In this document: piece after piece, positions 1-9,099 of the stretch
Layout: each line of letters starts with the position of its first letter
How positions within the stretch are numbered: position 1 is the first letter of the stretch
Assembly: GCA_900550695.1 (NCBI GenBank)
Contig: URTF01000001.1
Coordinates: 1-64,000, forward strand
DNA from: an uncultured Ruminococcus sp.
GTDB lineage: Bacteria; Bacillota; Clostridia; Oscillospirales; Ruminococcaceae
Direction of reading: 5' to 3'
Length of the DNA stretch: 64,000 bases
Made by a program: the position numbers and the translations under genes
The notes under the pieces: model-generated
What the model was told of the DNA's origin: nothing
The model's input: only the letters and a program-made list of their open reading frames with translations
Database searches by the model: none

Positions 1-28
1 TTTTTCCAAATTTTAAATGGTGTTTAGT
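1..28 (+). repeat. right end of foldback element (copy 0, cut by window start)
   Basis: The first 28 bases match the right end of the 116-bp element seen complete at 27012, 32842 and 41224, ending GGTGTTTAGT. The rest lies outside the window. It is followed by ATAA, the same 4 bases that follow copies at 16390, 27012 and 41224. Confidence 0.85.
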
Positions 29-51
29 ATAAAGCTCTGTTAGGCATATTA

Positions 52-756
52 TTAATAAAATCTCTTCTTGTTCTTCTTTGTTACGATGATTATTACAACA
101 ACTACCGTAACCACAACAACTGCTGCGATGATGATAATGATGAGGACAACGCTGTTTCCGCTGCTTGCCTCGGGTGTGCCTGTGTCGGCTGCTGTTGTTT
201 CTGCCGCGGTGGTCTCGGCAGGAGCTTCGGTGATCTCTGCTGCCGGTTCAGCCTCGGTCTCGGCGGTCGTTGCTGCGGTCTCCTTTGCAGGAGGGTCATA
301 GTTTGTGATCTTGACGTAGGTAACGATCATCTTAACGCCTCTGTCGCCGATGCAGATATTGTTTACGGTAGAAAAATCATCGCTGCCGTAAGCAAGCACC
401 ATTGCGTCATAGTCGAAAAGTGCGTGTGTTTCATCATATTCATAAGGAACTATCTGCGCCCAGATCTGCGGATCGGCTGTGTAGTTCTGGAAGATAAGCT
501 CGACCTGATGCTGATTGGGAAGAGCTTCATCGCCGTCAAGCTCATACTGCACCTCAAAAACGGAATCAGGGGTGATGCCTGCGGGGTTTATGTCTGTGTT
601 GGAATATGTTATGGACTGCTCCCAAGCCCCGTTTGTATGAACAGCCTTTGCAACGGACGGTTCAAAGTCCTGCGGTTCGGCGAAAGCTGTAAAGGTCATA
701 CACATTGCCGCAAAAACTCCGGCTGCGATACCGGAAATTATTTTAGAAATTTTCAT
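52..756 (-). CDS. secreted, membrane-anchored protein of unknown function
   Basis: A 234-residue protein I do not recognise. Residues 1-26 form a clear signal peptide ending TAFA before EPQD. Residues about 27-155 are a compact exported domain. About 158-203 is a low-complexity Thr/Ala/Glu/Pro linker of the kind that spans a cell wall. A long Ile/Val transmembrane helix (about 204-226) and a short Lys-rich tail (KKNKKRFY) complete it, so the domain should face outside with the C-terminus in the cytoplasm. The start follows a GGAGAAAAAG ribosome site. The gene stands alone with its own promoter (793-821). It ends next to a foldback element. The linker and anchor suggest a surface protein; its ligand or substrate cannot be told from the sequence. 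Confidence 0.8.
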   Translation of the reverse strand: MKISKIISGIAAGVFAAMCMTFTAFAEPQDFEPSVAKAVHTNGAWEQSITYSNTDINPAGITPDSVFEVQYELDGDEALPNQHQVELIFQNYTADPQIWAQIVPYEYDETHALFDYDAMVLAYGSDDFSTVNNICIGDRGVKMIVTYVKITNYDPPAKETAATTAETEAEPAAEITEAPAETTAAETTAADTGTPEASSGNSVVLIIIIIAAVVVVTVVVVIIIVTKKNKKRFY

Positions 757-792
757 CTTTCTTTTTCTCCTTTTCTGAAAAAATACACTTTA

Positions 793-821
793 ATTCTATA
801 CCGTTTGGGTTATATTGTCAA
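793..821 (-). promoter_or_regulatory. sigma-A promoter for the surface protein gene
   Basis: On the minus strand TTGACA (816-821) and TAGAAT (793-798) are separated by 17 bases, about 40 bases before the start codon. Confidence 0.7.
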
Positions 822-891
822 TATTTCATTCGCCGTTTCGTTTAATTCAACAAATTACGCATTACAAACAGCAAACTAAATTTGCATAATG

Positions 892-1614
892 TCAATGAAT
901 TTCGTGCCAGCCGTCAAGTTCTGACCGCATCAAAGCGCCGAAAATACGCTCCTTTGTGCCTTTGGACGAGCGTTCAAGCTCTGCTATGAGCCGCTTTGTG
1001 TCCTCACGGGCTGTCTTTCCGTCAGCAGGACAGGCGCTCTTGTGAACGGGGAGCTTTGCTTTTGCGGCGGCGGTGCGTATCTCTTTTTCCTCAGCAAGCA
1101 CAAGCGGACGGATTATCGTTATATCACCGTCATCAAGCTCACAAACGGGAGGAAAGCAGCCTAATCTTCCCTCGAGTGTGAGGTTCATCATAAACGTTTC
1201 TATCGCATCGTCCTTGTTGTGACCGAGCGCAAGCTTACTGCAGCCCAAGTCCCTGACTGCGCCGAGCAGCGCACCTCTTCTCATTCGTGAGCAAAGGCTG
1301 CACGGGTTCGGCTCTTTCCGCACATCGAAAACTATCTCGCCTATCTGCGTCCCAATTATCTCATACCGAACGCCAAGCTGTTCGCATAGTTCCGAAACTG
1401 CGGAGTAGTCACCGTGCTTCCCTCCGAAGCCCGGGTCAACGGTTATTGCCGTCACATCGTAGTCAACGCCGATGAAATCACGCATTTTTGCAAGCCCGTA
1501 AAGCAAGCAAAGGCTGTCCTTGCCGCCCGAAACACCCACGGCAACACGGTCGCCGTCCGAGAGCATCTCAAAGCCGTTCACAGCCTTGCGCATCAGTCCG
1601 AGAAGCCTTTGCAT
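892..1614 (-). CDS. TtcA-like tRNA 2-thiocytidine / PP-loop ATPase
   Basis: A 240-residue PP-loop ATPase. SGGKDS near residues 29-34 is the pyrophosphate-binding loop that adenylates tRNA. CSLC near residue 110 and a third cysteine in SACPADG near 193 match the three cysteines that bind the iron-sulfur cluster in TtcA-type 2-thiocytidine synthetases. The family adds sulfur to C32 of some tRNAs; whether this member has that exact target is inferred. The ATG at 1614 shares its A with the last base of the prfB stop codon (TGATG), which points to coupled translation, so I prefer it over the GTG one codon earlier. Confidence 0.82.
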   Translation of the reverse strand: MQRLLGLMRKAVNGFEMLSDGDRVAVGVSGGKDSLCLLYGLAKMRDFIGVDYDVTAITVDPGFGGKHGDYSAVSELCEQLGVRYEIIGTQIGEIVFDVRKEPNPCSLCSRMRRGALLGAVRDLGCSKLALGHNKDDAIETFMMNLTLEGRLGCFPPVCELDDGDITIIRPLVLAEEKEIRTAAAKAKLPVHKSACPADGKTAREDTKRLIAELERSSKGTKERIFGALMRSELDGWHEIH

Positions 1615-2744
1615 CACTTCTGAATGTTGCCGTGGGAAAGCTCGGTGAGGTAAGCATTGATAAAGCCGTCAATGTCGCCGTCCATAACAGCCTGAATGTT
1701 TCCGTTCTCATAGCCTGTGCGGTGGTCTTTTGCGAGGGTGTACGGCATAAATACATAAGAACGTATCTGTGCGCCCCAGGCGATCTCTTTCTGAACGCCC
1801 TTGATGTCCTCGATCTTTTCAAGGTGTTCTCTTTCCTTGATCTCAACGAGCTTGGACATGAGCATTTTCATAGCGTAGTCCTTGTTCTGATACTGGCTTC
1901 GCTGTGTCTGGCAGGAAACAACGATGCCAGTCGGGATATGTGTAAGACGAACTGCGGAGGAGGTCTTGTTTACCTTCTGTCCGCCTGCGCCCGATGCACG
2001 GTAGAAGTCGATCTCAAGGTCTTCGGGACGGATTTCAATGTTCGTGTCAGCTTCGCTCATTTCAGGCATAACTTCGAGCGAAGCGAAAGAGGTGTGGCGG
2101 CGTCCCGATGAGTCGAACGGCGAAACACGGACAAGTCTGTGAACGCCCGATTCGGACTTCGTGAAGCCGTAAGCGTTAAGTCCCTCGATGAGGATAGATG
2201 CGGATTTAAGTCCTGCTTCATCACCGTCAAGATAGTCGAGCGTAGTTACCTTGAAGCCGTGGCTCTCAGCCCACATATTGTACATTCTGAAAAGCATCGA
2301 AGCCCAGTCCTGAGCCTCTGTTCCGCCTGCGCCTGCGTGGAAAGTGAGGATAGCGTTCTTGCTGTCGTATTCGCCCGTGAGGAGCGTTGAAAGCTTCATA
2401 GCTTCAAGCTCTTTCTTGAAATGGTTAGCATCGGACTTTATCTCGAAAACGACATCGTCATCTTCCTGAGCACCCTCTTCAAGCGTAAGCTCGATCATTG
2501 TAATGGTATCTTCAAGCTTTGCGTTGAGCTTGTTGTAGCTGTCGATAGTAGCTTCATCGTGCTTGATCTTCTGCATGACCTTCTGCGAATTTTCAAGGTC
2601 GTCCCAGAATCCGTCCTTGCCCGATTCCTCCTGAAGTGCGGCAATTTCAGCCTTAGCCTTGTCGATATCGAGAATTTTGTAAAGGTCTTTCATTTCGTTG
2701 CGGTAGCCTTCAAGCTCTACCTTTAATTCTTCAAGTAAAAGCAT
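1614..2744 (-). CDS. prfB: peptide chain release factor 2
   Basis: RF2, 376 residues, which ends translation at UGA and UAA. It has the SPF tripeptide (RVSPFDSSGRR) that reads the stop codon and the GGQ motif (GAGGQKVNKTSS) that triggers peptide release. In many bacteria prfB has an in-frame UGA and a +1 frameshift near codon 25. Here the matching stretch (KILDIDKAKAEI) is read straight through with CTC GAT in place of CTT TGA, so that self-regulation is absent. The start follows AAAAAAGGAGA. The stop overlaps the start of the TtcA-like gene by one base. Confidence 0.97.
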   Translation of the reverse strand: MLLLEELKVELEGYRNEMKDLYKILDIDKAKAEIAALQEESGKDGFWDDLENSQKVMQKIKHDEATIDSYNKLNAKLEDTITMIELTLEEGAQEDDDVVFEIKSDANHFKKELEAMKLSTLLTGEYDSKNAILTFHAGAGGTEAQDWASMLFRMYNMWAESHGFKVTTLDYLDGDEAGLKSASILIEGLNAYGFTKSESGVHRLVRVSPFDSSGRRHTSFASLEVMPEMSEADTNIEIRPEDLEIDFYRASGAGGQKVNKTSSAVRLTHIPTGIVVSCQTQRSQYQNKDYAMKMLMSKLVEIKEREHLEKIEDIKGVQKEIAWGAQIRSYVFMPYTLAKDHRTGYENGNIQAVMDGDIDGFINAYLTELSHGNIQK

Positions 2745-2814
2745 ATATATCTCCTTTTTTATGATTATATTTCATTACATAATTTACACTGTATGGGACA
2801 ACTCCCGTCCCGTT

Positions 2815-2843
2815 TTAATATACGGCTTTATCCGAACCGTCAA
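2815..2843 (-). promoter_or_regulatory. possible promoter for prfB
   Basis: TTGACG (2838-2843) and TATTAA (2815-2820) are 17 bases apart on the minus strand, straddling the stop of the upstream methyltransferase gene. The 5' leader would begin with a small GGGAC/GTCCC hairpin. The -10 is not a strong match. Confidence 0.4.
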
Positions 2844-3559
2844 TATCCGTCCTTATCTCCGCCGTAAATTCCGAGCAGTTCCTCGGAGAAACCCTCGCCG
2901 TCCTTGACAGCAAGCGTCGGGAGGACTTTCATAAACGGCTTTCCTCCGAGCTTTCCCTCAATAAGGAACAGCCACGGCGAACAGCTGTGATCTTTAGCCA
3001 CAAAGCGGAGCGTTTTCGGCTCAATTTTGTTCGCTTTCATTGCAGAGATAACGTCCGCAAGGCGTTCGGGACGGTTGCAGATGCAGAGCTTCCCGCCGAA
3101 TTTCAGAAGTCCTGCCGCAGTCCTGCAAACATCATCGATATTGCATAATATCTCGTGCCGAGCGATGCGCTGTGCCTCGCCAAGGCTTTCGATGCCTGCG
3201 TTCGCAGCCTTGTAAGGCGGATTGCAGGTCACAACATCGAACGTCCCTTTCGGAATTTTGTCACCGAGCGATTTCAGGTCGCCCAGGACGGGGACTAAAC
3301 CGTCAAGTCTGTTCTTTTCAAGCGTTGTGCGGAACTGATCTATCGCCTGCTCCTGAATGTCAACGCCGTAAATAAGCTCGGGTTCAAACTTTATCTTCAG
3401 CAAAAGCGGGATTATGCCGCAGCCCGTGCCGAGGTCACAAACCTTGTCTTTGTGACGGGGTGAGGAAAAATCCGCAAGCAGGAAAGCGTCCGTTCCGAAT
3501 TTATGCTCGGGCGAAACGCAGATATCGATGCCCTTTTGCAGCGGTTCAAATTTATACAT
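2840..3559 (-). CDS. TrmN6-like tRNA1(Val) (adenine37-N6)-methyltransferase
   Basis: A 239-residue class I SAM methyltransferase. CDLGTGCGIIPLLL is the SAM-binding loop and NPPY is the catalytic motif of N6-adenine methyltransferases. The N-terminal stretch SPEHKFGTDAFLLADF is typical of the YfiC/TrmN6 family, which methylates A37 of tRNA-Val. The start at 3559 is chosen because its ATG overlaps the TGA stop of the potassium-channel gene (TGATG). The longer reading frame running back to 3706 only reads through that gene on the same strand. Family is clear; the exact substrate is inferred. Confidence 0.85.
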   Translation of the reverse strand: MYKFEPLQKGIDICVSPEHKFGTDAFLLADFSSPRHKDKVCDLGTGCGIIPLLLKIKFEPELIYGVDIQEQAIDQFRTTLEKNRLDGLVPVLGDLKSLGDKIPKGTFDVVTCNPPYKAANAGIESLGEAQRIARHEILCNIDDVCRTAAGLLKFGGKLCICNRPERLADVISAMKANKIEPKTLRFVAKDHSCSPWLFLIEGKLGGKPFMKVLPTLAVKDGEGFSEELLGIYGGDKDGY

Positions 3560-4920
3560 CAACCCACCATGACCTTTCCGACAGGGCATATCTCGTTCTT
3601 GCCGCCTCGTTTTGTGTTCATCGAAATGCTCAGTGCGAGCGATACAGGGCCCACTCTTCCGATGAACATTATTATAATAAGTATGACCTTTGAAATGACA
3701 TTGCATTTTGCCGTAACGCCCGTTGAAAGTCCTGCCGTTGAAATTGCGGAGGTGACTTCATACGCAGCGTCAAGTCCCGATACGTTCGGATTGAGGTTGT
3801 ATACCGCAAGTGAGGATACTATTATAAGAAATGCGAATATCATTGCGACCGTGAGCGCCTTGTAAACGACCTCGTGTTCGATCTTTCGTCCCATTGCGAT
3901 AGTGTCCGTTCTGCCCGAAAGTACGCTCAGTATCGTCATAATGATGATAGCCATTGTCGTGAGCTTTATTCCGCCGCCGGTTGAACCCGGAGCAGCGCCG
4001 ATGAACATAAACAGTATCGAGAATACCTTCATCATCGGGGACATTCCCTCAATATCTATCGAGTTGAAGCCTGCCGTGCGGAGCGTTGCCGACTGGAAAA
4101 AGCTGTTTCCAAGCTTGTAAAGAAAGCTTTCGCCGCCCAGTGTCCGAGGGTTGTTCCATTCGGTCACAAGCGTTGCAAGCATACCTGCGCCGATGATGAC
4201 CGCAGTCGAGATAAGCACAAGCTTCGACTGAAATTCAAGCTTTTTCTTCCTTCGGAATTCGATTAGATTCGTCCATACGAGGAATCCCAAACCGCCTGCT
4301 ATAATGAGTATCGGTATGACTATGACCGTTATAGGGTCGTGGGAAAGCGTTGTAACGCTCGAAAAAGGCTCTGCGACCATTCCCATTATGTCAAATCCGG
4401 CATTGCAGAAAGCGGCTATCGAGAGGTAAACGGCAATGTAGATCCCCTTTGCGCCAAACTTCGGAACATAAGATATTGAAAGCATCAGCGCACCTATCAT
4501 CTCGCATATAAAAGATATCGCAAGAACATACCTTACCATATATTTTACATCGTAAAAGCCGCTCGTATTGACCGATTCGGACGCTACCTGAATGGTGTGA
4601 AGCTCAGGCTTTTTTCGGATAAGGAAGTTGAAAAATGACGTAAAAGTCACCAGTCCCAAGCCGCCTATCTGTATCATGAGCAGAATGATTATCTGCCCGA
4701 AAACGCTCCAGTAGCTGCCCGTGTCAACAACGACAAGTCCCGTAACACAGGTCGCCGAGGTCGCTGTGAAAAGCGCAGTCAGCGGACTTGTGAAGCGGTG
4801 CGATGCGGACGAGAACGGCATCATGAGCAGCAGCGTTCCGATAATTATTATCGCAAAAAAGCTTATCGAAATGACCGCTGCCGGATTCGGCTGTTTATTT
4901 TTAGGTTTATTCTGCAGCAT
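3559..4920 (-). CDS. KtrB/TrkH-family potassium channel subunit
   Basis: A 453-residue integral membrane protein of the Trk/Ktr/HKT superfamily, with about eight to ten membrane helices. TATSATCVTGLVVVDTGSYW is the first selectivity-filter loop and later glycine-rich loops (SIAAFCNAGFDIMG, TLRTAGFNSIDIEG, ISTAGLSTGVT) are the other three. The length is that of KtrB. No KtrA/TrkA regulatory subunit is nearby, so its partner must be encoded elsewhere. The methyltransferase gene follows with a one-base overlap. Own promoter at 4976-5004. Confidence 0.9.
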   Translation of the reverse strand: MLQNKPKNKQPNPAAVISISFFAIIIIGTLLLMMPFSSASHRFTSPLTALFTATSATCVTGLVVVDTGSYWSVFGQIIILLMIQIGGLGLVTFTSFFNFLIRKKPELHTIQVASESVNTSGFYDVKYMVRYVLAISFICEMIGALMLSISYVPKFGAKGIYIAVYLSIAAFCNAGFDIMGMVAEPFSSVTTLSHDPITVIVIPILIIAGGLGFLVWTNLIEFRRKKKLEFQSKLVLISTAVIIGAGMLATLVTEWNNPRTLGGESFLYKLGNSFFQSATLRTAGFNSIDIEGMSPMMKVFSILFMFIGAAPGSTGGGIKLTTMAIIIMTILSVLSGRTDTIAMGRKIEHEVVYKALTVAMIFAFLIIVSSLAVYNLNPNVSGLDAAYEVTSAISTAGLSTGVTAKCNVISKVILIIIMFIGRVGPVSLALSISMNTKRGGKNEICPVGKVMVG

Positions 4921-4975
4921 TGTTACGACCTCTGTTCAAAACACATTTTGTTAACATTTTTGCACTAACTATAAT

Positions 4976-5004
4976 AGTATAACACATTTCAGAGAAATAC
5001 GCAA
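4976..5004 (-). promoter_or_regulatory. promoter for the potassium channel gene
   Basis: Minus strand TTGCGT (4999-5004), 17-base spacer, TATACT (4976-4981). Confidence 0.6.
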
Positions 5005-5062
5005 CATATATTTCCGATTTTGGCTAAATTATCGGTAAAAAACTTCAAAAACGTTATTTCTG

Positions 5063-5107
5063 CCATAAAAAATCCGCATAAAACACGTTTTTGACGGCTT
5101 TATGCGG
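5063..5107 (-). terminator. intrinsic terminator of the CmpB-like gene
   Basis: On the minus strand CCGCATAAA (5099-5107) pairs with TTTATGCGG (5074-5082) and is followed by a T-rich tract, just after the stop codon at 5116. Confidence 0.8.
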
Positions 5108-5115
5108 CATTTATC

Positions 5116-6069
5116 CTATTTTCCTATAGCAGCAGGTTCAAGCTCGGACTCGTTCTCGGTTTCGGGCTGAACATTTGCCGATATCTCGGGTTCGGGAAGC
5201 ATCGCAGGAGCGGCAGGAGCTTCTTCGGCGGTTTCCTGCAGCTTTGCTCTGCCCTTTCTTTTCAGAACGGCAAGCTGTTTTTTCAGCTTTGCTTCAAGCT
5301 TTTTCGCAAATCGGTTTGAATAATACTTCTGCTTTAAAGCCTCCATCGATTCGGAGTGCGTTACCGAGCGGATATTCGGGAATGCACGGAGAAAACGCTC
5401 CGTCTGACGGTCACGGATAGCGAGCAGCTTTTCATACTTATCAAGTATTTCATTCGTTTCATTAGCGAGCTTTTCGCCTATCTTTATCGAACCTTTGAGC
5501 ATAAGCGCCGAAATATCATCGATCTGTTTAAGACGCTTGTTAAGGTTTGCAACTGCGCAGAGAGAAGCCGTAAGGTCTATCGCAATAAGCACAGCCATGA
5601 TTGCAATAAAAATGATGCCTGCCTTGAACGGGATATGGTTCACTACCGTTTCAACGAGCGGCTGAACGACCTTTATAACAAGCACACAGCCGAGTCCCCA
5701 AAGTATCGATACCTTCGGGCAGATATAACCCCGATAGTTGAACTTTTCGTGCGAATAGTCCCACCAACGCGTGTTGAAAAGCTTTTCCATGCCCAGTCCG
5801 ACCACAAGCTCAAGCGTTGTGCAAAGAACGAGCGAGATAGCGAAAAGCAGAAGCGGCTTATCGGCGATAGGACGTGAGAAAACCGCTATCATAAGAACAC
5901 CGAAGCCGTAAATAGGACATATCGGCATACTCAGAAAGCCACGGTTCTGATACTCGCCCGTTTCGATCGTCATATAGCAAACCTCGATGCACCAGCCGAT
6001 GAATGCCCAGAAGCAGAACATCAGCGCCATCTGATAAAGGCTGTAATCTATAAATGGAATAATTGTCAT
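5116..6069 (-). CDS. putative ABC-transporter type IV (CmpB-like) membrane protein
   Basis: A 317-residue membrane protein. The N-terminal half has about five helices and the family signature FIGWCIEV...NRGFLSMPICPIYGFG, typical of the CmpB-like 'putative ABC transporter type IV' proteins of Clostridia. The second half (about 175-317) is charged and cytoplasmic, ending in an Ala/Pro/Glu-rich tail. No ATPase is adjacent, so the transporter label is only a family name. It has its own promoter (6159-6187) and terminator (5063-5107), so it is a single-gene unit. Confidence 0.72.
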   Translation of the reverse strand: MTIIPFIDYSLYQMALMFCFWAFIGWCIEVCYMTIETGEYQNRGFLSMPICPIYGFGVLMIAVFSRPIADKPLLLFAISLVLCTTLELVVGLGMEKLFNTRWWDYSHEKFNYRGYICPKVSILWGLGCVLVIKVVQPLVETVVNHIPFKAGIIFIAIMAVLIAIDLTASLCAVANLNKRLKQIDDISALMLKGSIKIGEKLANETNEILDKYEKLLAIRDRQTERFLRAFPNIRSVTHSESMEALKQKYYSNRFAKKLEAKLKKQLAVLKRKGRAKLQETAEEAPAAPAMLPEPEISANVQPETENESELEPAAIGK

Positions 6070-6158
6070 GATCGTTACCCTCTTTTTGTCAATTCTTAAA
6101 TGTTAGTCTGAGTGAACAGAGCAAAATCCCTGTTTTTGCCCTGAATTGTTGTGCTTAT

Positions 6159-6187
6159 ATTATACAACGTATAGCATTAAAAGTCAA
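6159..6187 (-). promoter_or_regulatory. promoter for the CmpB-like gene
   Basis: Minus strand TTGACT (6182-6187), 17 bases, TATAAT (6159-6164). Confidence 0.75.
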
Positions 6188-6246
6188 TGAAAAAATACGT
6201 ATTCGACATTTTTCAGAAAATTATATGGATAAATTTAAAAAAAGAC

Positions 6247-6275
6247 TTGATTTTTTAGTAATAATGTGTTATAAT
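6247..6275 (+). promoter_or_regulatory. promoter for tRNA-Ser
   Basis: TTGATT (6247-6252), 17-base spacer, TATAAT (6270-6275), about 80 bases before the tRNA. Confidence 0.75.
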
Positions 6276-6359
6276 ATTTAAGCTGTAAGTTGAAAACCAC
6301 AGGTTGATGTGAGTTAAATACTAAATGGTTTATGCTAAAAACGCAGCAGTTATGTATTT

Positions 6360-6448
6360 GGAGACGTATCGAAGTGGTCATAACGGGGCTGACTCGAAAT
6401 CAGTTAGAGAGCAATCTCCCGCGAGTTCGAATCTCGCCGTCTCCGCCA
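6360..6448 (+). tRNA. tRNA-Ser (anticodon CGA)
   Basis: Acceptor arms GGAGACG/CGTCTCC pair fully, the anticodon loop CTCGAAA gives CGA (reads UCG), a long variable arm (class II) is present, the T loop is GTTCGAATC, and CCA is encoded. Confidence 0.96.
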
Positions 6449-6450
6449 GA

Positions 6451-6486
6451 AAGCCGATAAGCACTTGTGTTTATCGGCTTTTTTCT
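6451..6486 (+). terminator. terminator after tRNA-Ser
   Basis: AAGCCGATAA (6451-6460) pairs with TTATCGGCTT (6471-6480), followed by a T run. Confidence 0.88.
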
Positions 6487-6520
6487 ATTATTCTATTATA
6501 TATAGTAGGAGTGAAAATTT

Positions 6521-7003
6521 GTGAAAGTAAGAAAATATACCGAAAATGATATTCCCGAAATGGTAAGGATCTGGAACATCGTTGTCGAGGACGGCGTTGC
6601 TTTTCCGCAGGAAGAGAGTCTCACGAACGAGAGCGGATGCGAATTTTTCGCATCGCAGACCTACTGCGGAGTTGCCGAGGACGATAACGGCACAGTCTGC
6701 GGAATGTAAATACTTCACCCGAACAATATAGGAAGATGCGGACATATCTGCAACGCAAGCTATGCCGTTGACAAGAACCGCAGGGGCGAGCATATCGGCG
6801 AGGCACTCGTTTCCGACTCGCTCATACAGGGCAAGGAACACGGCTTCGGCGTTCTCCAGTTCAACGCAGTAGTTGCGGAAAATATCCACGCCCGTCACCT
6901 TTATGAAAGACTTGGCTTTAACCGACTCGGAACTATCCCAAAGGGTTTCCGCAGGATAGACGGCGGCTATTCCGATATCTGCCCTTATTATCACGAGCTT
7001 TAA
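6521..7003 (+). pseudogene. GNAT N-acetyltransferase broken by one in-frame stop
   Basis: Read straight through, this frame encodes a 160-codon GNAT acetyltransferase: KVRKYTENDIPEMVRIWN at the N-terminus, then the acetyl-CoA part with ILHPNNIGRCGHICNASYAV, NRRGEHIGEALV and HLYERLGF. At 6707-6709 a TAA replaces what should be a tyrosine codon (G-M-[Tyr]-I-L-H-P-N-N). No frameshift is present and both halves stay in frame, so a single base change made the break. The GTG start follows GTAGGAG. No promoter of its own is visible behind the tRNA terminator. It is either a young pseudogene or a sequencing error. Confidence 0.85.
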
Positions 7004-7082
7004 GATTTTATAAAAATGTGCTGAATGTCCATTTTGCTTATCGCATAAATATGAACAAATTGTAAATATTTCTATTAACCTC

Positions 7083-7111
7083 TTGAATTTGACAATACAA
7101 AGGAATATAAT
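7083..7111 (+). promoter_or_regulatory. htpG promoter
   Basis: TTGAAT (7083-7088), 17 bases, TATAAT (7106-7111), directly before the CIRCE operator. Confidence 0.75.
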
Positions 7112-7115
7112 AGTG

Positions 7116-7142
7116 TTAGCACTCTAAGAGTAGGAGTGCTAA
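7116..7142 (+). promoter_or_regulatory. CIRCE operator (HrcA binding site)
   Basis: TTAGCACTC (7116-7124), nine bases, GAGTGCTAA (7134-7142): an exact match to the CIRCE consensus, lying at the start of transcription, where HrcA would block initiation. Confidence 0.96.
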
Positions 7143-7188
7143 CACTCGAATAACACAATTGCTAATTTTCAGAGGAAGTGTACTTATT

Positions 7189-9099
7189 ATGGCAAAGACA
7201 AAACAGTTCAAAGCTGAATCCAAGCGTTTGCTTGATATGATGATCAATTCAATTTATACCCACAAGGAGATATTCCTCCGTGAGATAATCTCAAATGCGA
7301 GCGATGCAATGGACAAGCTCTATTTTAAATCACTCACCGACAGCAGTGTCGGAATGAACCGTTCCGATTTCTTTATCAAGATCGATGTTGACAAGGACAA
7401 CAAGGTCATCACCGTTTCCGATAACGGTATCGGTATGACAAAGGAAGAGCTTGACAGCAACCTCGGTACTATCGCAAACAGCGGCTCGCTCGGCTTCAAG
7501 AGTGACGAGAACAACACCGCCGAGGACGTTGACATCATCGGTCAGTTCGGTGTAGGCTTCTATTCCGCATTTATGGTTGCAAAGAAGGTTCAGGTCCTCA
7601 CAAAGGCATTCGGCTCGGATCAGGCTTACCTTTGGGAATCCGAGGGCGTTGACGGCTATACTATTGAAGAAGCCGAAAAGGACAAGGTCGGCACAGAGGT
7701 AAGGATCTTCCTCAAAGATGATACCGATGACGAAGAATACAGCGAGTTCCTTATGCAGTGGAAGATAAAGTCCCTCATCAAGAAATACTCCGACTATATC
7801 CACTATCCTATCAAAATGGATATGGAACACGACCACCTCAAAGAGGGCACGGGCGTTGACGATGTTCCTGCCGAGTACGAGACCACCGTTGAGGAGGAAA
7901 CTCTCAACAGCATGACACCTATCTGGCGCAAGAACAAGAACGAACTCACCGATGAGGACTACAACAAGTTCTACAAGGAAAAATACTACGATTACAGCGA
8001 TCCGCTCTGCCATATCCACGTCAAGACAGAGGGTACTGCGACCTATGATGCGCTCCTTTACGTTCCTGCAAATACCCCTATGGATTTCTACACGAAGAAC
8101 TTCAAAAAGGGACTTCAGCTCTATTCGAGCGGTGTTCTCATCATGGACAAGTGCGAGGACCTTATCCCCGACCATTTCTGCTTCGTTAGAGGTCTTGTCG
8201 ATTCGCAGGATCTTTCGCTCAACATCTCCCGTGAAATGCTCCAGCACGACAGACAGCTCAAACTTATCGCAAAGTCGCTTGAAAAGACAATCAAGAACGA
8301 ATTGAAGAAGATGCTTACCAACGAGCGTGAGAAGTATGAACAGCTCTGGAAGAACTTCGGTATGCAGATAAAGTTCGGCGTTTACAACGGTTACGGCGCA
8401 AACAAAGACCTGCTCAAAGACCTCCTTATGTTCTATTCTTCAAACGAGAAAAAGCTTGTAACGCTTGATGAATACACTCAGAGAATGAAGGAAGACCAGA
8501 AGTATATCTACTATGCCGCAGGCGAAACTGTAGACAAGGTAGATGCTCTCCCTCAGACCGAGGTTGTTAAGGACAAGGGTTACGAAATTCTTTATCTTAC
8601 AGAAAGCGTTGACGAGTTCGCACTCAAGGTTCTTGAACAGTATAACGACAAGCCGTTCAAGTCTGTTTCGGACGCAGACCTCGACCTTGATACTCCCGAG
8701 GAAAAGGAAGAATTCAAGAAGCTTTCCGAAGAGAGCAAGGATATGCTTGACGAGATAGCAAAGGCTCTCGACGGCAAGGTAAACTCCGCTAAGCTTTCCG
8801 AAAGACTTAAATCCCACCCTGTCTGCATCACGAACGAGGGTGAAATTTCGCTCGAAATGGAAAAGACCTTTGCCGCAATGCCGACCGACCAGAACGTAAA
8901 GGCTCAGAAGGTTCTCGAGATCAACCCTAACCACCCGATCTTCGGCGTTCTCAAAGACCTCTACTCAAACAACAAGGAAAAGCTTGCCGACTACAGCAAG
9001 ATACTCTACACCGAAGCACTTCTTATCGAGGGTATGCCGATAGAAGACCCGCTCGCATTCTCGAACCTTGTTTGCTCGCTTATGGTGGAGAAAAAATAA
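7189..9099 (+). CDS. htpG: molecular chaperone HtpG (Hsp90)
   Basis: Bacterial Hsp90, 636 residues, an ATP-driven chaperone for late folding of client proteins. The N-terminal ATPase domain shows [22 protein letters not shown] and [13 protein letters not shown], the Bergerat-fold motifs; the middle and C-terminal dimer domains follow to the end. The ATG at 7189 is chosen over an upstream TTG because CAGAGGAAG lies eight bases before it and the protein then begins [15 protein letters not shown] as in relatives. The promoter overlaps a perfect CIRCE, so expression should be held down by HrcA and released by heat. It is a single-gene unit. Confidence 0.97.
   Translation: MAKTKQFKAESKRLLDMMINSIYTHKEIFLREIISNASDAMDKLYFKSLTDSSVGMNRSDFFIKIDVDKDNKVITVSDNGIGMTKEELDSNLGTIANSGSLGFKSDENNTAEDVDIIGQFGVGFYSAFMVAKKVQVLTKAFGSDQAYLWESEGVDGYTIEEAEKDKVGTEVRIFLKDDTDDEEYSEFLMQWKIKSLIKKYSDYIHYPIKMDMEHDHLKEGTGVDDVPAEYETTVEEETLNSMTPIWRKNKNELTDEDYNKFYKEKYYDYSDPLCHIHVKTEGTATYDALLYVPANTPMDFYTKNFKKGLQLYSSGVLIMDKCEDLIPDHFCFVRGLVDSQDLSLNISREMLQHDRQLKLIAKSLEKTIKNELKKMLTNEREKYEQLWKNFGMQIKFGVYNGYGANKDLLKDLLMFYSSNEKKLVTLDEYTQRMKEDQKYIYYAAGETVDKVDALPQTEVVKDKGYEILYLTESVDEFALKVLEQYNDKPFKSVSDADLDLDTPEEKEEFKKLSEESKDMLDEIAKALDGKVNSAKLSERLKSHPVCITNEGEISLEMEKTFAAMPTDQNVKAQKVLEINPNHPIFGVLKDLYSNNKEKLADYSKILYTEALLIEGMPIEDPLAFSNLVCSLMVEKK

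Noticed and set aside
424..879. 151-codon plus-strand frame opposite the first gene
   Set aside because: Antisense to the signal-peptide protein, without ribosome site.
3560..3706. Longer start for the TrmN6-like gene
   Set aside because: It would read through the end of the potassium-channel gene in another frame; the TGATG overlap at 3559 marks the real start.
5116..6069. Complete ABC transporter at the CmpB-like gene
   Set aside because: No ATPase or binding protein is adjacent; only the family name suggests transport.
7330..8247. 305-codon frame on the minus strand opposite htpG
   Set aside because: It is antisense to a certain gene, has no ribosome site or family match, and its composition is the mirror of htpG codon use.
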